Source: an uncultured Moraxella sp.
Lineage (GTDB): Bacteria; Pseudomonadota; Gammaproteobacteria; Pseudomonadales; Moraxellaceae
NCBI GenBank assembly: GCA_937975585.1
Contig: CALJUC010000063.1
Span: 1 to 19,037, forward strand
Length of the DNA stretch: 19,037 nt
Direction of reading: 5' to 3'
The position numbers were made by a program, and so were the translations under genes. The notes under the pieces are model-generated. The model worked only from the letters and a program-made list of their open reading frames with translations, made no database searches and had not been told where the DNA came from. Of this stretch, positions 7,320-15,315 are shown one piece after another (the stretch's first letter is position 1; the number at the start of each line of letters is the position of its first letter).

Positions 7320-10300
7320 ATGCGGTTAAAACAGCTCAAACTGGCAGGCTTTAAATCCTTCGCCAATCCGACCACCTTTCACTTTCCCAAGACCATCACG
7401 GCGATTGTTGGGCCGAATGGCTGTGGCAAATCCAACGTGATTGATGCCATTCGTTGGGTATTGGGTGAATCCTCTGCCAAGCAGTTGCGCGGCGGCGCGA
7501 TGAGTGATGTGATTTTTGCCGGTACGCAGGAAAAACCGGCCAAAAGCCTTGCCAGTGTTGAGTTGGTGTTTGAGCATACCCAAGGCGATGAGTCGGGCAA
7601 AGGCGGTATTCATCACTCGCTGAATTTATATCATGAGCTATCTGTGCGTCGTCAAATCAATAAAGACGGCAAGTCCGATTACTTTATTAACGGTACGAAA
7701 GTACGACGCCGTGATGTGGTCGATATTTTCTTGGGCACAGGTTTGGGCGCGCGTTCGTATGCGGTCATCGAGCAAGGCATGATTGGGCGGATTATTGATG
7801 CCAATGCCTTGCAGTTGCGTGAGTTTATCGAAGAAGCATCAGGGGTGTCACGCTACCAAAGCCGTCGTGAAGACACCCAAAAACAACTGACCATCGCACA
7901 AGATAACCTTGCACGCTTGCATGATATGGCAAGTGAATTATCCGCGCAGCAAAAGCGCCTAGCCATACAGGCCAAAACGGCGCAGCAAGCGCAAACGTGG
8001 CAAAGCCAGCTCGATGATACCAATCAGCAATTATTAATCGACGATTACGGGCAGGCGTGGCATAAGCAGCAAGCTCTTGCCAAAGATTACCAAGCGATTA
8101 GTGCGCAAGTCGCTGAGCAACAAGCCGTCATTGCTGAACTTAATAACAATCAGCAAGCATCACAGCGTAACATCAGCGAGCAACAACTGGCCTACCAAGC
8201 CGGTCAAAACTTGGTACAACGCCATTGGCAGCAACATCATGAAGCGCAAAGCCTACTGACCCAAAGTGAGCAAAGCCTCGCCAATGACCAACAGCGACTC
8301 AATACGTTAAACTTTGAGCTCAACCGCTTTGCCGATTATACCAAAGAGTTAAGCGAACAGCAAAGCCAAGCCCAAGCCCGAATTGCCGAGTTACCGCAGC
8401 AAGTAGACGCGATTACTGAACGGCTAACCAACCTGCGCGATAGCCAATCCGACTTAAAACAGCAACGACAAGCGGTTGCCAGTAGCCTAGTCAAACTCAA
8501 TCAGCAAAAAACTGAACAAGAAAAACAACTTGCCGTCAGCAACAATGCACTTAAGCATCATGACAGCCAACAACAACGCTTGACCAAACGTCAATCCGAG
8601 CAGCAGCAAGCTTTGAATGCTTGGCAAGTTGCCAAAGCTAAATTTGACCAAGAGTTTGCGGACTTTGACGATGCCGCCAATGCGCATGACAGCGCACAGC
8701 AATTGGCTAAGCTTAATGACCGAATCGAACGCTTGGAAGCGCGGATTATCGCTCGCCAAGAGGAATTGGCTGACCAGACGGATGAAGTCGATAGCCTAAC
8801 TCGACAACTGCGCCAAGCCGAACAGCAGCGCCATACGTGGTCAACCGAGCAAAATACGCTTCAAAATCTACTAGACCAACAAGCCCAACGCGCGAAAACC
8901 GCGCAGACTCGTGGCAATCAAACCAATGCTAGTCAATTACCCAAGCTTGTCGATACGCTGACACTCACCGAGAAAGGTAAGGCCTATGCGCCGATTTTTG
9001 ACACCTTAATCAGTGTGTTTCAACATTGGTCAATCGCAGAAATTGAGCAACTAACCGCGCAGTCAGCGGTATTATCCGGTCAAACTGGCATCTTGTTCGA
9101 CACGCAGCCAACGCAAGGCCAAACAGCCGAAAACTTGGGTGATGCGTTTATTTGCTTAGCGGATTTAATCGCAACACCGAGTTTGCCATTATTTAAGCAA
9201 ATTTGGCTGGGTCGTGAAGCCATTGCTGATAGTCAGCTACCCGAAATACCACTTGGGCAATGGCTGTTATGGCAAGATAATGCCCAAAACTTCGTATTGG
9301 TGAATCAGCAAATCGCCATTAACCTCACGCAGTTATTATCGACAGACAAAAAGGATAATACGCTAAATCTGAGTCACCAGTTTAGCCATCAAGCGCGGAT
9401 TGATGAGTTGCAAGCTTTGCTCGACCGTCACAAGCCACAGCTCGACCGTGTCAATGCGGCATTGCAAGAAGCAAGCGTGAGCCTACAAGAATGGCAGGCG
9501 CAAGACCGTAGCGCGCGGCAAGAGCTAACCCAGTTAACGCAACAAAAACATCAACTCACCAATGCCAATCTACAACGTGAGCATCGCTATCAGGCCGCGT
9601 TTGATAAGTTGCAAGCGGATAAACAACGTATTGATAATGACGAGCGCCGATTGGCCGAAGAGCAACAAAGCCTAACTGGCCAAAGCGACCTAGACAGCGC
9701 CAATGTCACGGCCTTACAGCAAGCGTTGCGTGAATTGCAGCCGCAGTTACAGCAGCAAATTAGCGAGCGCCAATCGTTAGATACCCGACTACAAGCGCTC
9801 GCCAATGAACAGCGCGAACTTGAGCAACAGCAGCAACGCCTGAATCAAACCATCGCCACTGGGCAGCTACAAATCAGTGCTAGCACGCAACAACTGACCA
9901 AGGCTCAACAAGACCAAGCCCGCGTCAGTAGCGAACACAGCCAACTTGAGCAAAAAATCGCCCAACAAACCGAGCGATTGCCGCAGTTACGTGAACAAGT
10001 CAGTATTCAGGCGCAACAACTTGAGCAAGCCAATGCCAATCTTGCCAAACTGGCCGAACAGTTACAGCTGCTTGAACAGCGTCAACGGCAATCCCAAACC
10101 ACGATTCAAGAAGCGCAAGCGGTATTTGCTAACCTGCAACAACAGCAACACACCACGGATACCGCGCAAGCCTTGGCACAGCAAAATGTACAGCTGATTG
10201 GCGAGCAGCTGCGTGAGCGTGAGATTGCCTTGCCGGAAGTGTCAACGCTTGAGTTACTCAATAAACCAAAACGCAAAGAACTACAGCAACAAGCCAATCA

Positions 10301-10946
10301 ACTAAAAACCCAAATCAGTGGATTGGGGGCAGTCAATCATGCCGCCGTTGCCGAGCTAGATGCCGTCAACCAACGCCTGGAACCATTGGCCGAGCAAATC
10401 ACCGACTTGACCGAAAGTATCGATAAGCTGCAACAAGCGATTAAACAAATCGACAGCCAAACCAAGAGCCTGTTTTTGGGTATGTTAAAAGACGTCAATT
10501 TGGAGCTTAATCGCTTATTTACCGAAGTGTTTGGTGGCGGTAAAGCTGAGTTGATTTTGACCGATGAAGACGGTGCGGATGGTTGGCAATCGGGGCTTGA
10601 ATTGATGGCACAACCGAAGGGCAAGAAAAATAGTCGGTTGGCGCTGTTATCAGGTGGGGAGAAGACCTTAACTGCGCTAAGCCTCGTCTTTGCGATTTTT
10701 AAACAACAACCTGCGCCGTTTTGTGTGTTGGATGAAGTCGATGCGCCGCTTGATGATGCCAATGTTGAGCGCTTTACCCGCTTGATTGAACAATTGGCGC
10801 GAGATGTGCAGTTTATTTTTATCAGCCATAATAAGCTCTCGATGCAAATTGCCAATGAGCTAAAAGGCGTGACCATGCCAACGGCGGGCGTGTCAAAGTT
10901 GGTTAGCGTGGATATGGTCGATGTGGCCAACTATTTAGAGAGCTAA
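7320..10946 (+). CDS. smc: Chromosome segregation ATPase Smc (condensin)
   Basis: Structural maintenance of chromosomes protein, which compacts and helps separate replicated DNA by loop extrusion, normally with ScpA and ScpB. The ATG at 7320 begins the family N-terminus MRLKQLKLAGFKSF. An upstream in-frame TTG at 7215 would add 35 unconserved residues and is rejected. From 7320 the protein has 1208 residues. Walker A GPNGCGKS is at 31-38. Then come two very Gln-rich coiled-coil arms (about 170-530 and 690-1040) around a hinge at roughly 540-680 that resembles the divergent gammaproteobacterial form. ABC signature LSGGEK is at 1110-1115 and Walker B VLDE at 1136-1139. No Shine-Dalgarno is evident before the start. 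zipA and ligA follow on the same strand, an order common in gammaproteobacteria. Confidence 0.95.
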   Translation: MRLKQLKLAGFKSFANPTTFHFPKTITAIVGPNGCGKSNVIDAIRWVLGESSAKQLRGGAMSDVIFAGTQEKPAKSLASVELVFEHTQGDESGKGGIHHSLNLYHELSVRRQINKDGKSDYFINGTKVRRRDVVDIFLGTGLGARSYAVIEQGMIGRIIDANALQLREFIEEASGVSRYQSRREDTQKQLTIAQDNLARLHDMASELSAQQKRLAIQAKTAQQAQTWQSQLDDTNQQLLIDDYGQAWHKQQALAKDYQAISAQVAEQQAVIAELNNNQQASQRNISEQQLAYQAGQNLVQRHWQQHHEAQSLLTQSEQSLANDQQRLNTLNFELNRFADYTKELSEQQSQAQARIAELPQQVDAITERLTNLRDSQSDLKQQRQAVASSLVKLNQQKTEQEKQLAVSNNALKHHDSQQQRLTKRQSEQQQALNAWQVAKAKFDQEFADFDDAANAHDSAQQLAKLNDRIERLEARIIARQEELADQTDEVDSLTRQLRQAEQQRHTWSTEQNTLQNLLDQQAQRAKTAQTRGNQTNASQLPKLVDTLTLTEKGKAYAPIFDTLISVFQHWSIAEIEQLTAQSAVLSGQTGILFDTQPTQGQTAENLGDAFICLADLIATPSLPLFKQIWLGREAIADSQLPEIPLGQWLLWQDNAQNFVLVNQQIAINLTQLLSTDKKDNTLNLSHQFSHQARIDELQALLDRHKPQLDRVNAALQEASVSLQEWQAQDRSARQELTQLTQQKHQLTNANLQREHRYQAAFDKLQADKQRIDNDERRLAEEQQSLTGQSDLDSANVTALQQALRELQPQLQQQISERQSLDTRLQALANEQRELEQQQQRLNQTIATGQLQISASTQQLTKAQQDQARVSSEHSQLEQKIAQQTERLPQLREQVSIQAQQLEQANANLAKLAEQLQLLEQRQRQSQTTIQEAQAVFANLQQQQHTTDTAQALAQQNVQLIGEQLREREIALPEVSTLELLNKPKRKELQQQANQLKTQISGLGAVNHAAVAELDAVNQRLEPLAEQITDLTESIDKLQQAIKQIDSQTKSLFLGMLKDVNLELNRLFTEVFGGGKAELILTDEDGADGWQSGLELMAQPKGKKNSRLALLSGGEKTLTALSLVFAIFKQQPAPFCVLDEVDAPLDDANVERFTRLIEQLARDVQFIFISHNKLSMQIANELKGVTMPTAGVSKLVSVDMVDVANYLES

Positions 10947-11139
10947 TGTTAGAACGCAAATGTGTATCACACTTTACTCTCTCATTAGTTTGCTAAGTGT
11001 TTCACGCGTGTACATAAGCCCAATCTAGTCGTAAAATTGGTTGATTTATACGCTTTTTTATGGCTGAAATAAGTCAAGCGTGATAGTATAGCCAAAAAAA
11101 TACACATGTAATTGTAAAAAACACAACAAGGTAGTTAGT

Positions 11140-12102
11140 ATGTCGATGACCGTCACCCAAATTATTTTGATAGTGCTTGCGGTACTTGCCATCGCTTGGG
11201 GTATTTATATACTGCTCAAAGCCATTCGAGCCAAAAATGAACCTATCATCGCAAGAGAAGCTGTTGAGCATGACAAAAATGGTCTACCCATTTTGCCACG
11301 TCATCAGCGTCCGGAAGTGGATGAACCATTTACAGCAGAAATCACCCCAGACAATCCAGACGGTGCAGTGCTACTAAGCGCTGAGAACACTGAATTGGAA
11401 CTACCAGCGGATAAAGCGCTATCGACGCCATCGTCAACTAATGCTGCAACTAGCCAGACGGCAACTTTTGCGCCGATCGTGACCAGCCTTGATGATACGG
11501 CCAGCCTAAATGACAATGGCGATGATGCGTTTAGCGTGTTGGCGAATGCCACCGAAAGCATCACACCGGTGGTACATACCTTTGATGAAAATCAGCTGAA
11601 AAAAGAAACCTTTAGCGATAATAGTCCAATTCTAGATACCCATATCCAAGCGCAAATCGACCAAGAGCAAAACAGTCCACTGAATAATGCGGTACAAAAC
11701 ATCAATATCAGTATTTTCTCAAATCACGCCTATATTGCCGGTAGCGACTTGCTAAGATTGATCGACAAATATGGCATGAAATACGGTGCCATGAATATGT
11801 TCCACCGTTATGAGCATAAAGACGGTACCGGTCTATTGTGGTTTAGTATGATGATGATTACGGATGATGGTATTATGCCATTTGACCTGAATAAACTGCC
11901 AAACCAATGGATGAAAGGTCTGGTGTTGTTCTTGTCACTGCCGCATCCAAAAGCCGTACAGGGTTTTGACAGTATGATTAGTGTGGCAGGCTTGCTTGCC
12001 CATGACTTACAAGCCACTGTGTACGATGAAACCGGTGAAGCATTGACCAAAGAAAATACCCAAATCATGCGTGATATTGCGGTCAACTTTGGCAAGCAAT
12101 AA
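11140..12102 (+). CDS. zipA: Cell division protein ZipA
   Basis: Inner-membrane protein that tethers FtsZ polymers at the septum and helps recruit later division proteins. One N-terminal membrane segment (about 5-28, IILIVLAVLAIAWGIYILL) is followed by a short basic stretch (KAIRAK), which fits the ZipA topology with a cytoplasmic C-terminus. A low-complexity acidic Ala/Ser/Thr/Asp linker runs to about 180. The C-terminal FtsZ-binding domain spans about 185-320, with DLLRLIDKYGMKYGAMNMFHR at 203-223 and LVLFLSLPHP at 261-270. Length (320) is typical. AAGG lies about nine bases before the ATG at 11140; a second in-frame ATG at 11146 is possible. It is 193 bases after smc and 125 before ligA, with a terminator in the second gap. 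Confidence 0.93.
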   Translation: MSMTVTQIILIVLAVLAIAWGIYILLKAIRAKNEPIIAREAVEHDKNGLPILPRHQRPEVDEPFTAEITPDNPDGAVLLSAENTELELPADKALSTPSSTNAATSQTATFAPIVTSLDDTASLNDNGDDAFSVLANATESITPVVHTFDENQLKKETFSDNSPILDTHIQAQIDQEQNSPLNNAVQNINISIFSNHAYIAGSDLLRLIDKYGMKYGAMNMFHRYEHKDGTGLLWFSMMMITDDGIMPFDLNKLPNQWMKGLVLFLSLPHPKAVQGFDSMISVAGLLAHDLQATVYDETGEALTKENTQIMRDIAVNFGKQ

Positions 12103-12128
12103 CCCAAATATGACACTTAATACGCCAT

Positions 12129-12158
12129 AAAAAAACGACACTGACTGTCGTTTTTTTT
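12129..12158 (+). terminator. Intrinsic terminator after zipA
   Basis: Core stem CGACA (12136-12140) / TGTCG (12146-12150) with a 5-base loop, flanked by an A-run on the left and eight T on the right that extend the pairing. It sits 34 bases after the zipA stop and separates zipA from ligA transcription at least in part. Confidence 0.75.
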
Positions 12159-12227
12159 GCTTTAAGACGAATACGCTACCTAAGCACCTTTCTAATCAAC
12201 ACCCATTGTTAATAAAAGCCTATAACC

Positions 12228-14279
12228 ATGACCCAATCGACACTCGAATCGCCAAATAATCATTCCGATATCATCGCCCAAATGCGCGCCTTGATTGCCC
12301 AACTGAAGCAGCACAATCATGCTTATTATGTGCTTGATAATCCTGAACTCGAAGACAGTGAGTATGACCAGCTACGCGGCCGTTTGGTGGCCTTGGAGCA
12401 ACAGTATCCTGAGTGGGTACAGGCAGATAGCCCAACCGGTAGTGTGGGTGACAAGCCTTTGGCATATTTTACCCAAATCACCCATACGATTCCGATGCTA
12501 TCACTGGGTAATATTTTCGATGTGGATGAGTTACATAGCTTTGTGCGTCGAGTCAATGATCGCTTGGCTGATGCCCAGCAAAATCCCACCTATGAGGTTG
12601 AATATAAGCTTGATGGATTGGCTGTATCACTGACCTATGAATATGGTCGCTTTGTCCAAGCCGTCACGCGTGGTGATGGTCAGACGGGCGAGGATATTAC
12701 CCATAATGCCAAAACCATTCGCAACTTACCATTGGTGTTAGACCAAATCCAAGATATTGCGCGGTTAGAAGTGCGGGGTGAAGTGCTGATGCCCAAAGCA
12801 GGGTTTGAGCGTCTTAACCGTGATGCAGAAGCACGCGGTGAAAAGACTTTTGCCAATCCTCGCAATGCGGCGGCGGGTAGCTTGCGCCAACTTGACCCCA
12901 ATATCGCCAAAAGCCGTCCATTGGCTTTTTATGCTTATTCAGTGGTGCAGGGACTACCGACCACGATTACCACCCAATCTGACGCGCTACAATGGCTAGC
13001 CAAACTCGGCTTTATTGTGAGTGAAGTCACTTGTGTTAATAGCATCGATGCATTACAAGCCTATTACCAGTCAGTGATTGAGAAACGCCTAAGCTTGCCG
13101 TTTGAAATCGATGGTCTGGTTATCAAGGTCAACGACTTAGCGCTCCAACAACAATTGGGCTTTTTAAGTCGGGAACCGCGATGGGCCACTGCGTATAAAT
13201 TCCCTGCCGAAACCGTACTCACACGCTTAAATGCGGTCGAATGGCAAGTCGGGCGCACAGGACAGCTAACCCCGGTCGGTAAGCTTGCACCCGTGAATGT
13301 TGGCGGTGTCACGGTCAGCAATGTGACCTTGCATAATATTGGTGAAATTCACCGCCTTGATATCCGGGTTGGTGATACCGTCAGTGTGCATCGTGCAGGC
13401 GACGTCATTCCCAAAGTAACCCGCGTTTGGTTAGAAGACCGCCCACAAGGTGCAGAGGTTATCATGCTGCCTAGCACTTGTCCGGTGTGCGACTCACCGG
13501 TCGTCATGCCAGAGGGTGAGGCGTTAGCACGTTGTAGTGGTGGGCTGTATTGCCCTGCGCAGCAGCAAGAAGCGCTTATTCACTTTGTCAGCCGCAAAGC
13601 CATGGATATTGACGGGCTGGGCGAGCGTTGGTTGATTAGCTTCTTTGAGCATGGCTTGGTCAAAAATGTCGCGGATATCTATCAGCTTGCCAACCATCGC
13701 GATACGTTGACGACCCTTGAAAAACTCGGGGAAAAATCCGTTGATAACCTATTAACCGCTATCGAAAATAGCAAATCAACCACCTTGCCGCGTTTTATTT
13801 TCGCGTTAGGTATTCGTGGGGTGGGCGAGAGTACCGCGCTTAACCTCGCCAATCAATTTGGTGAACTTGCACCCCTCATGGCGGCCAGTATCGAGCAACT
13901 TCAACAAACCCCCGATGTCGGTGAAATCACCGCTGATTCAATATATGAGTTTTTCCGAGCGGCCCATAATATTGAAGTGATTGAGCGGCTAATTGCAGCC
14001 GGTATCCACTGGCCAGCAGTCAGCCAAACAGCCAGCGGTAATCAACCGCTTAAAGGACAAAGTTGGGTGATTACAGGGACGCTTGAAAGCATGGGACGCG
14101 ATGAGGCCAAAGCCAAACTACAAGCGTTGGGTGCCAAAGTTTCTGGCAGTATTTCTGCCAAAACCAGTGCCCTATTAGCGGGTGAAAAGGCGGGTAGCAA
14201 ACTTGCTAAAGCCGAAAGCTTAGGTGTAAAAGTAGTTAGTGAACAAGACTTTTTATCCTTATTACAGGATAATGCTTAA
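12228..14279 (+). CDS. ligA: NAD-dependent DNA ligase LigA
   Basis: Seals nicks in DNA during replication and repair using NAD+ as AMP donor. The 683-residue protein has every expected domain: the Ia region (about 15-75, HAYYVLDNPELEDSEYDQL), the adenylation domain with the nucleophile K127 in YKLDG, an OB fold near 320-410 (GRTGQLTPVGKLAPV), a four-cysteine zinc finger (C418, C421, C436, C442), helix-hairpin-helix repeats (IDGLGERW, LPRFIFALGIRGVGES), and a C-terminal BRCT domain from about 605 (LKGQSWVITGTLESMGRDEAK). The start has only a weak ribosome site. The last codons lie inside one copy of a 19-base tandem duplication that leaves the reading frame intact. Confidence 0.97.
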   Translation: MTQSTLESPNNHSDIIAQMRALIAQLKQHNHAYYVLDNPELEDSEYDQLRGRLVALEQQYPEWVQADSPTGSVGDKPLAYFTQITHTIPMLSLGNIFDVDELHSFVRRVNDRLADAQQNPTYEVEYKLDGLAVSLTYEYGRFVQAVTRGDGQTGEDITHNAKTIRNLPLVLDQIQDIARLEVRGEVLMPKAGFERLNRDAEARGEKTFANPRNAAAGSLRQLDPNIAKSRPLAFYAYSVVQGLPTTITTQSDALQWLAKLGFIVSEVTCVNSIDALQAYYQSVIEKRLSLPFEIDGLVIKVNDLALQQQLGFLSREPRWATAYKFPAETVLTRLNAVEWQVGRTGQLTPVGKLAPVNVGGVTVSNVTLHNIGEIHRLDIRVGDTVSVHRAGDVIPKVTRVWLEDRPQGAEVIMLPSTCPVCDSPVVMPEGEALARCSGGLYCPAQQQEALIHFVSRKAMDIDGLGERWLISFFEHGLVKNVADIYQLANHRDTLTTLEKLGEKSVDNLLTAIENSKSTTLPRFIFALGIRGVGESTALNLANQFGELAPLMAASIEQLQQTPDVGEITADSIYEFFRAAHNIEVIERLIAAGIHWPAVSQTASGNQPLKGQSWVITGTLESMGRDEAKAKLQALGAKVSGSISAKTSALLAGEKAGSKLAKAESLGVKVVSEQDFLSLLQDNA

Positions 14280-14298
14280 ATTACAGGATAATGCTTAA
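14261..14298. repeat. Perfect 19-bp tandem duplication across the ligA stop codon
   Basis: ATTACAGGATAATGCTTAA occurs at 14261-14279 and again at 14280-14298 with no spacer. The first copy encodes the end of LigA and its TAA; the second is untranslated. It looks like a recent slippage or microduplication without effect on the protein. Confidence 0.9.
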
Positions 14299-14586
14299 AA
14301 TTTTTTGATAGATATAGAGCTTACGATTTAATATCTCAAATCCGTTATGGGATTAATTAATTTAAGGCTATGACAGTTTTTAATCAGCGTTAATCACCAA
14401 AACCTATGTTACAAAATGGGCTTGATTTATTATTTCGCGTAAGAATAATTACAAAAGAACTGTTAAATAACGGTTTTTTGCTAACAATGTGATAGCTTAT
14501 TTGGTTTATGATAAGCGCACGTAAACAGATGATCTTACTTATGTTTTTAGGGTATAACGGTCGTCTTAATAACACTGGAGGAAGTT
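14299..14586. other. AT-rich intergenic region between ligA and the lipoprotein gene
   Basis: No gene-like frame and no clear terminator for ligA is seen. TATGAT at 14507-14512 is a possible -10 for the downstream gene, but the nearest -35-like TTGCTA (14478-14483) is 23 bases away, too far. The promoter of the lipoprotein gene must lie in this stretch. Confidence 0.4.
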
Positions 14587-14859
14587 ATGAAATCTATTAA
14601 AAATGTTGCATTGATTGCATTAGCGGCTATTTCAACGGTTGGTATGACAGCGTGTACCACCACCAATGGCGTAGGTTCAGTACCAGGTTCAGGTCGTGCT
14701 GCGGTAAATGGTGCAGTAGCGGGTGCAGCAATTGGTGCATTAGCAGGCTCTGACGGTGACCGTAACGACATCGGTAAAGCGGCTGCCATTGGCGCAGCAA
14801 CCGGTGCAGCCGGTGGTTACATCCTAAGCACTTCACCAAACTACCCATACCAGCGCTAA
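14587..14859 (+). CDS. Small glycine-zipper lipoprotein
   Basis: A 90-residue protein with a lipoprotein signal: basic start MKSIK, a hydrophobic stretch at 6-19, and a lipobox GMTAC giving the lipidated Cys at 23. The mature part is built on small residues spaced as a glycine zipper (AVNGAVAGAAIGALAG at 39-54 and AAAIGAATGAAGGYIL at 65-80), as in the YMGG/OsmB and Rickettsia 17-kDa-antigen-like families, which sit in the outer membrane or periplasm. The exact family and role are not settled; small stress-induced envelope proteins are the nearest parallel. GGAGG lies seven bases before the ATG, an excellent ribosome site suggesting high expression. It is a single-gene unit with its own terminator. 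Confidence 0.85.
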   Translation: MKSIKNVALIALAAISTVGMTACTTTNGVGSVPGSGRAAVNGAVAGAAIGALAGSDGDRNDIGKAAAIGAATGAAGGYILSTSPNYPYQR

Positions 14860-14874
14860 TCCGTTAGCCTTGAT

Positions 14875-14905
14875 CAAAAAAAGCCAGCGATATGCTGGCT
14901 TTTTT
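14875..14905 (+). terminator. Intrinsic terminator after the lipoprotein gene
   Basis: Stem AGCCAGC (14882-14888) / GCTGGCT (14894-14900), loop GATAT, then a T-run to 14905, starting 15-20 bases after the stop. An A-run on the left extends the pairing and could also give weak function in reverse. Confidence 0.85.
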
Positions 14906-14997
14906 ACGTCAGGAAAATTATCTTTTGAGCGAAATAATGGGTATCAATAACTTGATATAAAAACTAGGTATGAAAAAATTAGTATAAAATTGGCAAT

Positions 14998-15033
14998 AAA
15001 AAAACCACCTTAAAAATATTATAAGGTGGTTTT
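14998..15033 (-). terminator. Intrinsic terminator of the tRNA-Lys transcript
   Basis: A perfect 12-bp stem (15001-15012 with 15022-15033) and a 9-base loop. On the minus strand it ends in seven T (15004-14998), immediately downstream of the tRNA 3' end. Confidence 0.8.
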
Positions 15034-15038
15034 GAATA

Positions 15039-15114
15039 TGGTGGATCGTCCGCGACTCGAACGCGGGACCAACGGATTAAAAGTCCGCTGCTCTACCAAC
15101 TGAGCTAACGATCC
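15039..15114 (-). tRNA. tRNA-Lys (anticodon UUU)
   Basis: A 76-base cloverleaf with encoded CCA. The acceptor stem GGATCGT/ACGATCC is perfect. The D arm is GCTC-AGTTGGTA-GAGC, the anticodon stem GCGGA/TCCGT closes the loop CTTTTAA with anticodon TTT, and the T arm is CCGCG-TTCGAGT-CGCGG. The discriminator is A. It decodes AAA/AAG. It lies alone between the lipoprotein gene and macB, with its own promoter and terminator. Confidence 0.97.
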
Positions 15115-15198
15115 AAACTTTTATTAACTTAAATGATTTTAAAAATTTGGCTTATTAAGCAAATTCTTAATTACATCGTTGTCATTAAGTGAGTGCAT

Positions 15199-15226
15199 AT
15201 TATACGCAGAAAAAAGACCTTTGCAA
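15199..15226 (-). promoter_or_regulatory. Sigma-70 promoter for tRNA-Lys
   Basis: On the minus strand TTGCAA (15226-15221) and a perfect TATAAT (15204-15199) are separated by 16 bases. Transcription would start near 15192, giving a precursor with a 5' leader of about 78 bases to be removed by RNase P. Confidence 0.65.
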
Positions 15227-15315
15227 GCGTTTTTTTATATTTTTCGCAAAAACCTGATAAATTGGTGCAAAACGCCAAATACTGCCTAGATTGCCCGATA
15301 ATAGCTGATTAATTG

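Noticed and set aside
7830..10470. Repetitive CAGCAA-type sequence as possible DNA repeats or a CRISPR array
   Set aside because: It is coding sequence for Gln-rich coiled coils, with no regular repeat-spacer periodicity.
10337..10930. 197-residue minus-strand frame inside the smc 3' end
   Set aside because: Low-complexity Ser/Cys-rich antisense shadow of the conserved Smc ATPase head.
14280..14298. A frameshift or extension of LigA caused by the 19-bp duplication
   Set aside because: The stop codon lies in the first copy, so the protein ends normally after QDNA.
15136..15162. Second minus-strand promoter (TTGCTT with TAAAAT, 15-base spacing) just before tRNA-Lys
   Set aside because: Spacing is short and the upstream TTGCAA/TATAAT pair with 16 bases is clearly better.
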